Notes: generated from the sequence alone by a model not told the origin. A stretch of DNA of 64,000 bases from Actinomycetes bacterium (GCA_029780675.1 JAKOYE010000044.1:1-64000), one strand, 5' to 3'. Shown: positions 46,580 through 57,753, counted from the stretch's first letter. Translations and numbers: made by a program.

Positions 46580-46610
46580 AGGATAGACCAACCGGATGGT
46601 TGGGAAACAA
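46580..46610 (-). promoter_or_regulatory. Promoter with CCAACC-N4-GGTTGG operator ahead of fadE20
   Basis: The perfect palindrome CCAACC-GGAT-GGTTGG (46588-46603) lies between a possible -35 (TTGTTT, 46605-46610) and -10 (TATCCT, 46580-46585) on the - strand. Such palindromes are typical operators of TetR-type fatty-acid regulators. No regulator gene is adjacent. Confidence 0.5.
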
Positions 46611-46674
46611 TGCGCTGCTCAGACGTGTTTGTACAGCGAATCCGAGCGCAATTGTGTCGGTCAGCAGGGCGGGA

Positions 46675-48111
46675 TCACTGCGTGGAGAAGGGCCGCAGCA
46701 CAGCTGCCAGCGCCGGCGAGACACCGGCCTTGACCCGGGTTCCCGCTTCGGTGTGCTCGGTGGCGTCCACCCGTCCCTGCTCGTGCACACGGGCGACCAG
46801 ATCACCGCGCCCGTAGGGAATGGTGACGTCGACGGCGACCTCGCGGGGTTCGACGAGCTCCCCCATCCGGGTTCGCAGCCGATCCATCCCCTCGCCGGTG
46901 TGCGCGGAGACCAGTACGGCCGCGGGCAGTGCGCTGCGCAGTTGCGCCAGTGTCAGCTCATCGGCGGCGTCGATCTTGTTGACGACGAGCAGTTCGGGCG
47001 CCGGGGCGGCGTGGTGGTCGGCCTGGACCTCCCGGATCACCTGGTGGACGGCGTCGATCTGCGCCAACGGGTTGGCGTCGGAGCCGTCGACCACGTGGAC
47101 CAGGAGGTCTGCGTCGATGACCTCCTCCAGGGTGGAGCGGAACGCCTCGACCAGCTGCGTCGGAAGGTGGCGGACGAATCCCACCGTGTCGGTGAGGACG
47201 AAGGGACGGCCGTCGTCGAACTCCCCTTTTCGGGTGGTGGGCTCCAGGGTGGCGAACAGGGCGTTCTGCACCAGGACCCCGGCGCCGGTGAGGGCATTGA
47301 GCAGGCTGGACTTTCCGGCGTTGGTGTAACCCACGATCGCCACCGACGGCACATCGCTGTGCCTGCGGCGACTGCGCTGGGTGTCGCGGACCTGCTTCAT
47401 GTCCCTGATCTCCCGGCGCAGCCGCGCCATCCTTTCGCGGATGCGACGGCGATCGGTCTCGATCTTGGTCTCGCCAGGACCGCGGGTACCCACACCGCCC
47501 CCGGCGCCGCCCGCCCGGCCGCCGGCCTGGCGGGACATCGACTCGCCCCAACCGCGCAGCCGCGGCAGCATGTACTCCATCTGGGCCAGCGACACCTGGG
47601 CCTTGCCCTCTCGGCTGGTCGCATGCTGGGCGAAGATGTCGAGGATCAGCGCGGTGCGGTCGATGACCTTGACCTTCACCACCTTCTCCAGGGCGTTGAG
47701 CTGCGCCGGGCTGAGTTCGCCGTCGCAGATCACGGTGTCGGCGCCGGTGGCGACGACGACCTGCCTGAGCTCGGCGGCCTTACCCGAGCCGATGTAGGTG
47801 GACGGGTCCGGCTTGTCGCGGCGCTGGATCACCCCCTCGAGAACCTCCGATCCCGCGGTCTCCGCCAGCGCCGCCAGTTCGGCCAGGCTGGCCTCGGCGT
47901 CCCGTGCGCTGCCGTCGGTCCACACCCCGACCAGGACGACACGTTCCAGACGAAGCTGGCGGTACTCCACCTCGGAGATGTCGGCGAGTTCGGTGGACAG
48001 CCCGGCGACGCGCCGAAGCGCAGCGCGATCCTCCAGAGCGAGTTCGCCGGCACTGGGCTCGGCGCCCGCGGGGTCGTGAGCGGTGATATCGGTGCTAGAC
48101 AGGTCAGTCAT
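46675..48111 (-). CDS. hflX: Ribosome-associated GTPase HflX
   Basis: This 478-residue GTPase splits or rescues stalled ribosomes; in mycobacteria it is linked to stress and macrolide tolerance. The N-terminal HflX domain includes PDPSTYIGSGKAAELR and a Gly-rich linker (GGRAGGAGGGVGTRGPGE, about 195-212). G1 is VGYTNAGKSSLLNAL, G3 LTDTVGFVRHLP, G4 VVNKID. The ATG at 48111 has GAGG upstream; an in-frame GTG two codons out is possible. It is the third or fourth gene of a - strand run with dapF and miaA. Confidence 0.92.
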   Translation of the reverse strand: MTDLSSTDITAHDPAGAEPSAGELALEDRAALRRVAGLSTELADISEVEYRQLRLERVVLVGVWTDGSARDAEASLAELAALAETAGSEVLEGVIQRRDKPDPSTYIGSGKAAELRQVVVATGADTVICDGELSPAQLNALEKVVKVKVIDRTALILDIFAQHATSREGKAQVSLAQMEYMLPRLRGWGESMSRQAGGRAGGAGGGVGTRGPGETKIETDRRRIRERMARLRREIRDMKQVRDTQRSRRRHSDVPSVAIVGYTNAGKSSLLNALTGAGVLVQNALFATLEPTTRKGEFDDGRPFVLTDTVGFVRHLPTQLVEAFRSTLEEVIDADLLVHVVDGSDANPLAQIDAVHQVIREVQADHHAAPAPELLVVNKIDAADELTLAQLRSALPAAVLVSAHTGEGMDRLRTRMGELVEPREVAVDVTIPYGRGDLVARVHEQGRVDATEHTEAGTRVKAGVSPALAAVLRPFSTQ

Positions 48112-48181
48112 CCTCACGGTCAGGTGGCGATGGTGTCACGCTCGTACAACGTCGCGCACCTCAATTTCATCCCCGCGACCC

Positions 48182-49066
48182 TCAGAACTGAGCCGCCCAC
48201 CAGCTGTCCTCGACATCGCCGTGAGCGACCAGCACCGAGGGGCCCCGCAGATAGCTGGTCGTGTCGGTGATGCGGACCCGGACCTGCCCGCCGGGCACCC
48301 GGACCGCCACAACGCCGGTTCCGCGGCCCTGGTGGGTCAGCGCAGCGACGGCCGCCGCCACCGTTCCGGTTCCGCAGGATCGGGTCTCCCCGACGCCCCG
48401 CTCATGGACCCGCATCGCGACCGTCCCGTCCCCATCCGGCCCGGGTATCGGCGGGGTGAGGATTTCGACGTTCACCCCCTGGGGAAACACCACGCGATCG
48501 AAGGACACCGGCGCTCCGACGTCGAGGGCGTCCAGATCTGCTGCGGTGAGCCCGGGAACCAGGCAGGCCAGATGCGGATTTCCCACGTCGACGGCGATGC
48601 CCGCGAACTCGCATCCGCCGACTGTCGCGGACGACGTGCCGGTCACGCTCGCCCGGCCCATGTCGACGGTGACATCGGCGGTGGCGTCATCCACGTGGTG
48701 CACCACAACCGGCCGCGGCCCGGCGAGGGTCGCGACCACGAACTGATCACGGTCCTCCAACCCGCTGCTCCGCAGGTAGTGGGCAAACACCCGCACCCCG
48801 TTGCCACACATCTGCGCCACGGAACCGTCGGCATTGCGGTAGTCCATGTACCAGTCGCCCGCGCAGACACCGTCGGGCAGCCGAGTGATCACGCCGGTGT
48901 CCACGGCGCCTCCCGCGCGCGTGACCCGCAGCACACCGTCGGCCCCGAGACCACGGCGACGGTCACACAGCGCCGCGACAGCCTCCGGGGTGAGGGTGAG
49001 CCGCGTGAGCAGGTCGGGAAGCACCACGAAGTCGTTCTGTGTGCCGTGCCCCTTGGCGAACTTCAT
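48182..49066 (-). CDS. dapF: Diaminopimelate epimerase
   Basis: This 294-residue enzyme interconverts L,L- and meso-diaminopimelate for lysine and peptidoglycan. The catalytic Cys pair is Cys87 ([11 protein letters not shown]) and Cys231 (TRSCGTGT), both intact. The N-terminal [13 protein letters not shown] is the family start. It follows miaA on the same strand with a gap of about 60 bases. Confidence 0.94.
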   Translation of the reverse strand: MKFAKGHGTQNDFVVLPDLLTRLTLTPEAVAALCDRRRGLGADGVLRVTRAGGAVDTGVITRLPDGVCAGDWYMDYRNADGSVAQMCGNGVRVFAHYLRSSGLEDRDQFVVATLAGPRPVVVHHVDDATADVTVDMGRASVTGTSSATVGGCEFAGIAVDVGNPHLACLVPGLTAADLDALDVGAPVSFDRVVFPQGVNVEILTPPIPGPDGDGTVAMRVHERGVGETRSCGTGTVAAAVAALTHQGRGTGVVAVRVPGGQVRVRITDTTSYLRGPSVLVAHGDVEDSWWAAQF

Positions 49067-49129
49067 CGGCGCCGAAACCCAGACCAGGCCGACCGGGCGG
49101 CAACAGCGTCCGAGGAGGGATTCACCCGG

Positions 49130-50044
49130 TCAGGATACGTCGCGCCAGTGCGCCACCACGGCCGCGGCGAGGCCCTGACCGGCGCCGTCCAGCCATCGGA
49201 TGCGGTGGTCGCGGCGGAACCACGAGCGCTGCCGTCGAACGTAGCGGCGAGTGCCGACGAATGTCGCCTCCCGGGCGTTGTCGATGTCGGGGCCGTCCGC
49301 TCCGCTGTCGAGTGCCCCGAGGACCTGGGCGTACCCCAGCGCCCTGGCCGCGGTCACCCCGTCGCGAAGGCCTTGGGCGCACAGGTCTCTGACCTCGTCC
49401 ACCAGACCCGCGGCGAACATCGCGTCGGTGCGTCGGGAAAGTCGTTCATCGAGCGCCGTGGTCTCCCAGTCGAGGCCGACGATCGCCGTATCCCACCGCG
49501 GTTCGCCGATCCGCGGGGCGGACGCCGAGAACGGGCGGCCGGTCAGTTCGACGACTTCAAGGGCACGCACGATCCGTCGGCCATCGGTAGCCAGGATGGA
49601 CTCTGCTGCGGCCGGGTCGCGGCGAGCGAGTTCGGCGTGCAGGCCGGCTACCCCGATCTCGGCCAGCCGCTGCTCCCACCGGGCCCGCACCGTGGGGTCG
49701 GTTGCCGGGAACGCCCAGTCATCGATCAACGATTGGATGTACATCATCGATCCACCGACGATGACCGGGACAGCACCGCGGGCGAGGATGGCCTCCACGT
49801 CGGCGACGGCAGCCTGTTGGTAGCGGGCGACGGTAGCGGTCTCGGTCACGTCGAGGACGTCGAGTTGGTGATGCGGGATGCCCCGGCGCTCCCCGGGCGG
49901 CAGTTTTGCGGTTCCGATGTCCATTCCGCGGTACTGCTGCATCGCGTCGGCGTTGACGACCTCTCCGCCCAGCAGTTCGGCGACCGCAAGAGCGAGTTCG
50001 GACTTGCCGGTACCGGTCGGCCCGATGATCGCGACCGGTCTCAC
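49130..50044 (-). CDS. miaA: tRNA dimethylallyltransferase
   Basis: This 304-residue enzyme adds a dimethylallyl group to A37 of tRNAs; the product is later methylthiolated by MiaB, whose gene lies in this window. The P-loop [12 protein letters not shown] (residues 8-15) and [17 protein letters not shown] are diagnostic, and [20 protein letters not shown] contributes to tRNA binding. The start is GTG, overlapping the upstream gene's stop (GTGA). Confidence 0.93.
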   Translation of the reverse strand: MRPVAIIGPTGTGKSELALAVAELLGGEVVNADAMQQYRGMDIGTAKLPPGERRGIPHHQLDVLDVTETATVARYQQAAVADVEAILARGAVPVIVGGSMMYIQSLIDDWAFPATDPTVRARWEQRLAEIGVAGLHAELARRDPAAAESILATDGRRIVRALEVVELTGRPFSASAPRIGEPRWDTAIVGLDWETTALDERLSRRTDAMFAAGLVDEVRDLCAQGLRDGVTAARALGYAQVLGALDSGADGPDIDNAREATFVGTRRYVRRQRSWFRRDHRIRWLDGAGQGLAAAVVAHWRDVS

Positions 50045-50730
50045 TCAGCCGGTTTCCACAGGCCGGCGCAGTAGCCCACGCCGAACGGGGCGCATCGGCG
50101 CATCCCACTGGCCGACCAGTTGCCGGTGCCGGCCAACCCGGCGAGCACCTGGTAGGCGACCCGGCCGACCACACCCGACGCCAATCCGGTGAGGGCAGCG
50201 GGATCTGCAGCGTCCAGCGCGTCGTCGAGGACCTGCTGGACGACGACCGACTCGGGTTCGTAGCCCCCCGGCGCGGCCGGGGTGAGGGTGCGGGCGCCAT
50301 CGGCGACGATCAGCACCCCGACCGGTTCGCCGTTCCGGCCGACCTCGGCGCGAAGCGCCCGGCCGCGGCTCAGCGATGTCTCGACGTCCAGGTCCGCAGC
50401 GTGCACATGAACCGTGACGACGGCATCGGCGTTGGCCTGCCCCCGCAGCCACCCGGCCACCAGCGCGCACAGTGGCAGGGCGGCGAAGTCCGGACACGGC
50501 GGCGGGCACAGCGCGACCGGGACATCGACTCCATAGCCGGCGAAGGTGCCGCACAACCGGGAAAGATTCTGGTCCGCCGGGCCGACCCCGACGGCGATCC
50601 ACCGGTTCGGAAGCGCCGCCGCGGCTGCGATCGCCGCCGCACGCAGGTCGGCGACCTCCGCCGCCGCACGGCCGGCGAGTTCGGGAACCAGCACCGGGGC
50701 CGAAGGGGCCAGAGCGATCGCCGTCAGCAC
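50041..50730 (-). CDS. LigB/class III extradiol-dioxygenase-like protein (Rv2728c-like)
   Basis: This 229-residue conserved Ala-rich protein is annotated in mycobacteria as related to class III extradiol dioxygenases, but I see no clear His/Glu metal set. Recognisable parts are [18 protein letters not shown] at the N-terminus and [20 protein letters not shown] in the middle. It starts with GTG, 6 bases after a TAGTTT -10, and is coupled to miaA. Enzyme activity is unproved. Confidence 0.65.
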   Translation of the reverse strand: MLTAIALAPSAPVLVPELAGRAAAEVADLRAAAIAAAAALPNRWIAVGVGPADQNLSRLCGTFAGYGVDVPVALCPPPCPDFAALPLCALVAGWLRGQANADAVVTVHVHAADLDVETSLSRGRALRAEVGRNGEPVGVLIVADGARTLTPAAPGGYEPESVVVQQVLDDALDAADPAALTGLASGVVGRVAYQVLAGLAGTGNWSASGMRRCAPFGVGYCAGLWKPAE

Positions 50731-50736
50731 AGCACC

Positions 50737-50742
50737 AAACTA
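50737..50742 (-). promoter_or_regulatory. -10 element for the Rv2728c-like/miaA operon, leaderless type
   Basis: TAGTTT is followed by 6 bases and the GTG start. This may drive the run through miaA, dapF and hflX. Confidence 0.45.
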
Positions 50743-50908
50743 ACCGGACGGACGCGGTGGTCGGACCGAACCCTGCCGCACACCCGCCACCGAACTGGTT
50801 CAATACCCAGAGGGCAGCCTGCGGGATGCCCTGGTACGTGCAACAGCGGAGCCGCTACGCGCGGCAGAGGCGCGGCAGGATCGCGCGAAGGGTGGGTGCA
50901 GGCAACTC

Positions 50909-52303
50909 ATGACGACCGACGGTTCATCAACCTCCGACGCGGCTGCACCAGCCCCTTCGCCGGAAGCGGGCGAGGCGCCCTCCGCGCCGGAACCCAGCGC
51001 GACCCCGAAGCCGCGGCCCATCCCCCGACCCGGCCCCGCCCGGCCCGCGCCCCGGCCGAGCCCGACTGCGTCGTCACCCGTCCTGCCACCGATCAGCGAT
51101 CCCCGCCGGTTCGGGCGGGTGGCCGAGGACGGGACCGTCTATCTGGTGACAGCCGCGGGCGAGCGACAGGTGGGCTCCTGGCAGGCGGGCGAGCCGGATG
51201 CCGCGTTCGCACATTTCGGGCGCCGATTCGATGACCTCGCCACCGAAGTGGCCCTGATGGAATCGCGGCTGGCGGGTGGGACCGGTGACGCCCGCAAGAT
51301 CAAGTCCGCCGCCGCGGCACTCGCCGAATCCCTCAGCACCGCAAGCGTTCTCGGTGACATCGACGCCCTCGCCGCGAGACTGGCGGTCGTCGTCGAGCAA
51401 GCCGGTGAGCAGCTCGAGGCACAACGGGCCCGCCGCGAGGAACAGCGAGCGGCGCTGAGCGCCCGTAAGGAGGCGCTGGCCGCCGAGGCCGAGGACCTCG
51501 CTGCGAACGCGACCCAGTGGAAGTCCGCCGGCGACCGGATGCGGGCGATCCTCGAGGAGTGGCGCACCATCACCGGCCTCGATCGCAAGACCGACGAAGC
51601 GCTCTGGAAGCGCTACTCGGCGGCGCGGGACGCGTTCAATCGGCGCCGCGGTGCCCACTTCGCCGAACTCGACCGGGAACGGGCCGGTGCCCGGCAGGCC
51701 AAGGAGCGACTGTGCGAGCGCGCCGAGGAACTGGCGAACTCCACCGACTGGGCCGCTACCGCTGCGAAGTTCCGCGATCTGCTCACCGAGTGGAAGGCGG
51801 CGGGGCGCACGTCCAAGGACCTCGACGACACCCTCTGGGGCCGGTTCAAAGCGGCTCAGGACACCTTCTTCGCCGCTCGCAACGCGGTGACGGCAGAACG
51901 CGACGCGGAGTTCGGTGCCAATGCCGAGGCCAAGGAGAGGCTGTTGGCCGAGGCGGAGCGGATCGACGTGTCCAATCTCGATTCCGCTCGCGCGGCCCTG
52001 CGGGCGATCACCGACAAGTGGGATGCCATCGGCAAGGCTCCCCGGGATCGTTCCGCGGAATTGGAGCGACGGCTCAAAGCGGTGGAGAAGAAGGTCCGGG
52101 ACGCCGCCGACGCGGCCCGGGTCGACCCGGAGACACGTGCCCGTGCTGAACAGTTCCGGTTGCGCGCCGAGCAGTTCGAGCGACAGGCGGAGAAAGCCGC
52201 GGCGGCGGGGCGGTCCAAGGAGGCCGAGGAGGCGTCCGCCAGTGCCAAGCAGTGGCGGGAGTGGGCCGAGGCAGCCGCTCAGGCGGTGACCAGAAAGCGC
52301 TAG
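50909..52303 (+). CDS. DUF349 coiled-coil protein (Rv2731-like)
   Basis: This 464-residue soluble protein has a Pro/Ala-rich N-terminal 60 residues, a short beta-rich part ([23 protein letters not shown]) and then long helical repeats of the DUF349 type ([39 protein letters not shown]). Its end overlaps the stop of the convergent membrane protein by 4 bases. The function is unknown; the coiled-coil character suggests a structural or ribosome-associated role as a guess. Confidence 0.75.
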   Translation: MTTDGSSTSDAAAPAPSPEAGEAPSAPEPSATPKPRPIPRPGPARPAPRPSPTASSPVLPPISDPRRFGRVAEDGTVYLVTAAGERQVGSWQAGEPDAAFAHFGRRFDDLATEVALMESRLAGGTGDARKIKSAAAALAESLSTASVLGDIDALAARLAVVVEQAGEQLEAQRARREEQRAALSARKEALAAEAEDLAANATQWKSAGDRMRAILEEWRTITGLDRKTDEALWKRYSAARDAFNRRRGAHFAELDRERAGARQAKERLCERAEELANSTDWAATAAKFRDLLTEWKAAGRTSKDLDDTLWGRFKAAQDTFFAARNAVTAERDAEFGANAEAKERLLAEAERIDVSNLDSARAALRAITDKWDAIGKAPRDRSAELERRLKAVEKKVRDAADAARVDPETRARAEQFRLRAEQFERQAEKAAAAGRSKEAEEASASAKQWREWAEAAAQAVTRKR

Positions 52304-52929
52304 GAGCCTTCGGGTTTCGGTGGGACGTCGCGATTCGGGGAACCGTCCTGTTTCGGTGGGGCGGCCTGCAACTTGTCACCGAGCCCGCCTATTAGTGATT
52401 CGGACTGCCGGTCAGCCATTTCGGCCCGGCGTTGCGCCTCGGCAGCCAACTGCAGCGCCGTCCTGGTCCACACCACGCGGGCCCAGTGAAAGGCCAGCAG
52501 CAGGACGGTGGCCCAGCTGAGGATGAGACCGACACCCGGTCCGGTGTAGCCGCTTTCGACCGTCTGCCTCGACCACACCGCGAGCATTCCGAACGCGCCG
52601 GCCAATGCCGTACCGGCCAGTGCGATCCAGGCCAGCGTCCAGCGACGGGTGGTCAGCGCGAGCATCGAGAATCCGACCCCGAAGATCAGCGCAAACCAGC
52701 AGAAGATCCGCGACGGCAGCGCGATCCGGTGCGCGGCCGCCGTATCGCTGGCCATCAGCACGTCCACACCGCGGGCCGCACCGGTGTGCGGCAGGACGAA
52801 CGACAGCACCAGCACGAAGACCAGGATCGCGACCACCAGAGCCCGGCGGCCCGGGTCGATCTCGCCGGCGACACGACGCTCGGCGGCTTCTATGTCGGCC
52901 TTGTAGGCCTCGAACTCTGAGTCCTTCAT
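52300..52929 (-). CDS. Four-helix membrane protein (Rv2732c-like)
   Basis: This 209-residue protein has about four transmembrane helices ([73 protein letters not shown]) and a hydrophilic C-terminus with Pro/Gln. The N-terminus is acidic ([15 protein letters not shown]). It overlaps the stop of miaB as ATGA, so it is the second gene of that operon. Function unknown. Confidence 0.75.
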   Translation of the reverse strand: MKDSEFEAYKADIEAAERRVAGEIDPGRRALVVAILVFVLVLSFVLPHTGAARGVDVLMASDTAAAHRIALPSRIFCWFALIFGVGFSMLALTTRRWTLAWIALAGTALAGAFGMLAVWSRQTVESGYTGPGVGLILSWATVLLLAFHWARVVWTRTALQLAAEAQRRAEMADRQSESLIGGLGDKLQAAPPKQDGSPNRDVPPKPEGS

Positions 52930-54494
52930 CGGTCACATCCTGTCGGGGTCTGCGGGTCGGGGACCGCCGGCGCACCGACCGACGGCAGGCCCAGTCCGAT
53001 GGTGCGGGGCATGGTGCGGGGCGATGTGCCGGCGGCGTGCGCGTCGCCCGCGCGAGTCCGGCGGTAATCCAGGATCGGTGCGTCGGCGATCAGGTGGTGC
53101 GGCGCCGCCCCGGTGATGGTGGTGGTGAGGACATCCCCGGGACGCACCCCGGGCCGGTCAGGGGTGAAGTGCACCAGGCGGCCGTCGCGGGCCCGTCCCG
53201 ACATGCGGGCGGTGGCGGCATCCTTGCGGCCCTCACCGGTGGCGACCAGCAGTTCGACGACACTGCCGACCAGTGCGGCGTTCTCGTCGAGGGAGATCGC
53301 CTCCTGCAGTTCGATGAGCCGCTGATAGCGCTCCGTCACCACCGCTTTCGGGACCTGGTCGTCGAGTTCCGCCGCCGGGGTGCCGGGTCGCGGCGAGTAC
53401 TGGAAGGTGAATGCGGCCGAGAATCGGGCCCGCCGGACGACCTCCAGGGTGTCGGCGAAATCCTCCTCGGTCTCGCCCGGGAATCCGACGATGATGTCGG
53501 TGGTGATCGCCGCATGCGGCATCGCCCGGCGAACCCGGTCCAGGATGCCGAGGTACTTCTCCGCCCGGTACGAGCGGCGCATCGCCCGCAGAATCCGGTC
53601 GGATCCCGACTGCAACGGCATGTGCAGGGCAGGACACACGTTGGGGGTCTGAGCCATCGCCTCGATGACGTCGTCGGTGAACTCCGCCGGGTGCGGGGAG
53701 GTGAAGCGCACCCGTTCGAGTCCGTCGATGCGCCCGCACTCGCGGAGCAGTGCCGCGAACGCGCCGCGGTCACGCGGTACCCCCGGATCGGCGAAGGACA
53801 CCCCGTAGGCGTTGACGTTCTGGCCGAGCAGGGTGATCTCGAGGACACCCTGATCCACCAGGGAACGCACCTCGGCCAGAATGTCCTCCGGTCGTCGGTC
53901 CAGTTCTTTGCCGCGCAGCGACGGGACGATGCAGAAGGTGCAGGTGTTGTTGCAGCCGACCGATATCGAAACCCATGCGGCATAGGCGGATTCACGGGTG
54001 GCCGGCAGGGTCGACGGGAACTCCTGCAACGATGCGGCGATCTCGACCTGGGCCGTCCTGTTGTGCCGGGCACGTTCCAGGAGAGTGGGGAGCGAGCCGA
54101 TGTTGTGGGTTCCGAAGACGACGTCCACCCAGGGGGCCCGCCGCAGCACCGCGTCGCGATCCTTCTGCGCGAGGCAGCCGCCGACGGCGATCTGCATCTG
54201 CGGGTCCGCCTGCTTGCGCGGGGCGAGGTGGCTGAGATTGCCGTAAAGCTTGTTGTCGGCGTTCTCCCGCACCGCACAGGTGTTGAACACCACCACGTCG
54301 GCGTCGGCACCGGGTTCGGCGCGCCGGTAACCGGCGGCCTCCAACAGCCCTGCCAGTCGCTCGGAGTCGTGCACGTTCATCTGGCAGCCGTAGGTGCGCA
54401 CCTGATACGTGCGCCCCGCCTCCCTCACGGACCCGGGGCGGTCCGCCGCCCCGGCACCACGGTTCTGGTTCAGCACCGACGTCACAGGTCTCAT
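52926..54494 (-). CDS. miaB: tRNA-2-methylthio-N6-dimethylallyladenosine synthase MiaB
   Basis: This 522-residue radical-SAM enzyme adds the 2-methylthio group at A37 of tRNA, completing the modification begun by MiaA. The N-terminal Fe-S domain has [20 protein letters not shown] and VGGCLAQ. The radical-SAM motif is CNNTCTFC (C-x3-C-x2-C), and a C-terminal TRAM domain follows. The last 70 residues are a variable Pro/Thr tail. Divergent from the ABC operon. Confidence 0.93.
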   Translation of the reverse strand: MRPVTSVLNQNRGAGAADRPGSVREAGRTYQVRTYGCQMNVHDSERLAGLLEAAGYRRAEPGADADVVVFNTCAVRENADNKLYGNLSHLAPRKQADPQMQIAVGGCLAQKDRDAVLRRAPWVDVVFGTHNIGSLPTLLERARHNRTAQVEIAASLQEFPSTLPATRESAYAAWVSISVGCNNTCTFCIVPSLRGKELDRRPEDILAEVRSLVDQGVLEITLLGQNVNAYGVSFADPGVPRDRGAFAALLRECGRIDGLERVRFTSPHPAEFTDDVIEAMAQTPNVCPALHMPLQSGSDRILRAMRRSYRAEKYLGILDRVRRAMPHAAITTDIIVGFPGETEEDFADTLEVVRRARFSAAFTFQYSPRPGTPAAELDDQVPKAVVTERYQRLIELQEAISLDENAALVGSVVELLVATGEGRKDAATARMSGRARDGRLVHFTPDRPGVRPGDVLTTTITGAAPHHLIADAPILDYRRTRAGDAHAAGTSPRTMPRTIGLGLPSVGAPAVPDPQTPTGCDR

Positions 54495-54567
54495 GGTACG
54501 GCGGCAGCACAGACGGACCGGATCGGCGGATCGCGCCCATCGGCAGGCAGAGAGCGCCGAACCTCGC

Positions 54568-54573
54568 TAGGGT
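54568..54573 (+). promoter_or_regulatory. -10 element of ABC transporter operon, leaderless type
   Basis: TAGGGT is followed by 6 bases and the ATG at 54580, the leaderless spacing. It supports that start over the ATG eight codons downstream. Confidence 0.5.
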
Positions 54574-54579
54574 CGTTCC

Positions 54580-55332
54580 ATGACGGTGGGCGGGACGGTT
54601 CCGATGATCTCGATCAAGGGCGTCAACAAACACTTCGGGGCCCTTCACGTCCTCAAGGACATCAACCTCGATGTGGACCGCGGCCAGGTCGTTGTCGTGC
54701 TGGGCCCGTCGGGTTCGGGCAAGTCGACGCTGTGCCGCACCATCAATCGGCTCGAGACCATCGACACCGGGACGATCGCCATCGACGGGGAGGTCCTGCC
54801 GTCGGAGGGCCGGAAACTGGCCCAGCTTCGCTCCGACGTCGGCATGGTGTTCCAGTCGTTCAACCTCTTCTCCCACAAGACCATCCTGGAAAACGTCATG
54901 CTGGCACCGGTCAAGGTGCGAAAGATCGACGCCGCACAGGCCCGCGAGAAGGCGATGTCGCTGCTGGAGCGGGTGGGCGTGGCGAGCCAGGCCGAGAAGT
55001 ATCCGGCCCAGCTTTCCGGCGGCCAGCAGCAGCGGGTGGCGATCGCCCGTTCACTGGCCATGGCACCGAAGGTGATGCTGTTCGACGAGCCGACCAGTGC
55101 GCTCGACCCGGAAATGGTCAACGAGGTGCTGGCGGTCATGACCTCACTGGCGGGTGAGGGCATGACGATGGTCGTGGTCACCCACGAGATGGGCTTCGCC
55201 CGCCGCGCCGCCAACCGGGTGGTGTTCATGGCCGACGGCTCCGTCGTCGAAGACGCCGCACCGGATGAGTTCTTCTCCAACCCCAAGTCCAACCGGGCCC
55301 GGGATTTCCTCGGCAAGATCCTCAGCCACTAG
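54580..55332 (+). CDS. Amino-acid ABC transporter ATP-binding protein (GlnQ-like)
   Basis: This 250-residue ATPase belongs to a polar-amino-acid (glutamine/glutamate-type) importer. Walker A is [19 protein letters not shown], the signature is [18 protein letters not shown], and Walker B plus D-loop is [18 protein letters not shown]; the switch His is in VVTHEMGFA. It is followed 14 bases later by the fused binding-protein/permease. The operon seems to be absent from M. tuberculosis at this place. Substrate is inferred from family only. Confidence 0.92.
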   Translation: MTVGGTVPMISIKGVNKHFGALHVLKDINLDVDRGQVVVVLGPSGSGKSTLCRTINRLETIDTGTIAIDGEVLPSEGRKLAQLRSDVGMVFQSFNLFSHKTILENVMLAPVKVRKIDAAQAREKAMSLLERVGVASQAEKYPAQLSGGQQQRVAIARSLAMAPKVMLFDEPTSALDPEMVNEVLAVMTSLAGEGMTMVVVTHEMGFARRAANRVVFMADGSVVEDAAPDEFFSNPKSNRARDFLGKILSH

Positions 55333-55345
55333 GGGCCCCGGAACC

Positions 55346-56854
55346 ATGCGGTCTCTTGCCCAGCGCCTTTTCGTGGTCGTTCTGTTGGCCGTCGGCCTGT
55401 CGCTGACGTTGGCCGGGTGCGGCGGCGGGGACAAGGCCATCACCATCGGCACCAAATTCGACCAGCCCGGCCTGGCGGTGAAGAAGCCCGACGGGACGAT
55501 GGCGGGCTTCGACGTCGACGTCGCGACCTACGTGGCCGGCAAGCTCGGCTACTCCCCCGACCAGATCGACTGGAAGGAGGCGCCTTCCGGGCAGCGTGAG
55601 ACGTTGATCCAGAACGGGCAGGTCGACTACATCGTGGCGACCTACTCGATCACCGATGCCCGCAAACAGAAGGTGGCCTTCGCCGGACCGTACCTGGACA
55701 CCGGACAGAGCCTGCTGGTGCGGGCGGACAACACCGATATCGTCGGGCCGGAGTCGCTGGCGAACAGCAAACGGCTGTGCTCGGTGTCCGGGTCCACACC
55801 GGCTCAGCGGATCAAGGACAAGTACCCCGGCGTGCAGTTGCAGCAGTACGACACCTACTCGGCCTGCGTCGAAGCACTGCGCAATGGCGCGATCGATGCG
55901 GTCAGCACCGATGAGGTGATCCTGGCCGGCTTCGCCGCGCAGTCCCCCGGCACGTTCAAGATCATCGGCAAGCCGTTTTCGGTGGAGCACTACGGCATCG
56001 GACTGCTGCGGGAGGACCGCGAACTTCTCGCCAAGATCAACGACGCGATCGTCGAGATGCAGCGCGACGGAAGCTGGAAGGAGGCGTTCGACCGCAACCT
56101 GGGTCCGGCCGGCATCTCCGCACCACCCCCGCCACCGCTGGACACCGTCAGCGAGGCCGGGTCGGTGGAGAACGTCGACCTCGTCGGCAAGTACGGCGGG
56201 CTGATCCTCAAAGCCTTCTGGACCACCGTGAAGTTGACGGTCCTGTCGGCGATCGGCGCGCTGATTCTGGGAACGGTGCTCGCCGCGATGCGGCTCTCGC
56301 CGGTGCCCATGCTGAATTGGCTGGGAACCTCCTATGTCAACGTCGTCCGAAACACCCCGTTGACCTTGATCATCCTGTTCTGCTCCTTCGGACTGGCTCA
56401 GACGCTCGGCATCACCCTGGCCGATTCGACGTCACCGACGTCCATCGCGGACAGCAACTTCCGGCTGGCGGTGCTCGGCTTGGCGGTCTACACCGCGGCC
56501 TTCGTCTGCGAGACGGTTCGCGCCGGCGTAAACACCGTTCCGCTCGGACAGGCCGAGGCGGCCCGGTCGCTGGGACTGACATTCGGGCAGAACCTGCGGA
56601 TCGTGCTGCTGCCGCAGGCGTTCCGCGCGGTCATCATCCCGCTGGGGTCGGTCCTGATCGCGCTGACCAAGAACACGACCATCGCCTCCGCCATCGGCGT
56701 GGCCGAAGCGGCGCTGCTGATGAAAGAGATGATCGAGAACACCGCCGCGCTGCTTCTCATCGGTGGGATCTTCGCGTTCGGCTTCCTGCTGCTGACCTTG
56801 CCGATGGGGCTGGTGTTCGGGTGGCTGGGTAAACGGTGGGCGGTGGCGAGATGA
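55346..56854 (+). CDS. Fused substrate-binding protein and ABC permease (lipoprotein N-terminus)
   Basis: This 502-residue chain is one uninterrupted frame. Residues 1-28 form a lipoprotein signal (LTLAGCGGG, lipobox Cys near 27). Residues about 30-260 are a periplasmic-type amino-acid binding domain (TIGTKFDQPGLAVKKPDG, then TYSITDARKQKVAFAGPYLD). After a Pro linker (APPPPPPLD) residues 285-500 are a permease with the EAA loop GQAEAARSLGLTFGQNLRIV. The ATG at 55346 is the first with a full signal. Binding-protein/permease fusions are known in Gram-positive bacteria; here the chain would carry both roles. Confidence 0.88.
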   Translation: MRSLAQRLFVVVLLAVGLSLTLAGCGGGDKAITIGTKFDQPGLAVKKPDGTMAGFDVDVATYVAGKLGYSPDQIDWKEAPSGQRETLIQNGQVDYIVATYSITDARKQKVAFAGPYLDTGQSLLVRADNTDIVGPESLANSKRLCSVSGSTPAQRIKDKYPGVQLQQYDTYSACVEALRNGAIDAVSTDEVILAGFAAQSPGTFKIIGKPFSVEHYGIGLLREDRELLAKINDAIVEMQRDGSWKEAFDRNLGPAGISAPPPPPLDTVSEAGSVENVDLVGKYGGLILKAFWTTVKLTVLSAIGALILGTVLAAMRLSPVPMLNWLGTSYVNVVRNTPLTLIILFCSFGLAQTLGITLADSTSPTSIADSNFRLAVLGLAVYTAAFVCETVRAGVNTVPLGQAEAARSLGLTFGQNLRIVLLPQAFRAVIIPLGSVLIALTKNTTIASAIGVAEAALLMKEMIENTAALLLIGGIFAFGFLLLTLPMGLVFGWLGKRWAVAR

Positions 56855-57735
56855 CGTCAGTTCTGTTCGACGTACCGGGCCCGCGGGCCAGGGTCCGCAA
56901 CCGGGTCATCTCGGCGGTGACCGTGGTGGTCGGTGCCCTCGTGCTGTGGGCGGTGGTCGCCAGGCTGGCCGCGAAGGGGCAGCTGACATCCGCCAAATGG
57001 CAGCCATTCCTGACCGCGGACCTCTGGCAGACCTACGTCCTGCCAGGCATCGTCGGAACCCTGACGGCCGCTGCGATATCGATCGTGCTCGCGCTGATCC
57101 TGGGATTGCTACTCGGGGTGGGTCGGCTGTCCCCCACCAAGGTGATCAGTCCGGTGTGCGCGGTGATCGTGGAGTTCTTCCGCGCCGTCCCCGTCCTGAT
57201 CATGATGATCTTCGCCTACTTCCTCTTCGCGCTCTACGACGTGTTCCCCTCGAAGCAGTTGGCGCTGGCGGGTGTGGTCACCGGACTGACGCTGTACAAC
57301 GGCGCGGTCATCGCCGAGATCGTCCGTTCGGGTGTTGCGGCACTTCCTCGTGGACAGAACGAGGCGGCACAGTCCCTGGGCTTGAGTTGGGGCCAGACGA
57401 TGCGGGTGATCCTGCTGCCGCAGGCCGTCACCTCGATGCTGCCGGTGCTGGTGTCGCAGCTGGTGGTGGTCCTGAAGGACACGGCGATCGGCTACCAGAT
57501 CACGTTCCTGGAGATGGTCCGCCAGGGCACCGTGATCGGATCCACCTACGGCAATTACGTACCCGCCCTGATCGTCATCGCGGTACTGATGATCAGCCTC
57601 AATTTCGCCCTGTCCGCGGCGGCGACCCGGCTGGAGCGACGGCTGCGACGCTCCAAGCGGGCCCCGGAGCCGTTGGAAGCCAAAGCCATCGAGCAGGGCG
57701 GGGCGCCCAGCGCCCTGATCGAGCCCGGCGACTAG
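56851..57735 (+). CDS. Amino-acid ABC transporter permease
   Basis: This 294-residue membrane permease of the GlnP/HisM family has a long first helix (VISAVTVVVGALVLWAVVARL), then helices to about residue 265, and the EAA motif GQNEAAQSLGLSWGQTMRV. The start overlaps the upstream stop as ATGA. It would pair with the permease part of the fused protein to form the membrane channel. The tail (about 30 residues) is charged and variable. Confidence 0.9.
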   Translation: MTSVLFDVPGPRARVRNRVISAVTVVVGALVLWAVVARLAAKGQLTSAKWQPFLTADLWQTYVLPGIVGTLTAAAISIVLALILGLLLGVGRLSPTKVISPVCAVIVEFFRAVPVLIMMIFAYFLFALYDVFPSKQLALAGVVTGLTLYNGAVIAEIVRSGVAALPRGQNEAAQSLGLSWGQTMRVILLPQAVTSMLPVLVSQLVVVLKDTAIGYQITFLEMVRQGTVIGSTYGNYVPALIVIAVLMISLNFALSAAATRLERRLRRSKRAPEPLEAKAIEQGGAPSALIEPGD

Positions 57736-57753
57736 CACCCGATCTAGAAACCC

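Noticed and set aside
52605..55157. 850-codon + strand frame across miaB into the ABC ATPase gene
   Set aside because: It runs through two real genes in the wrong frame or strand.
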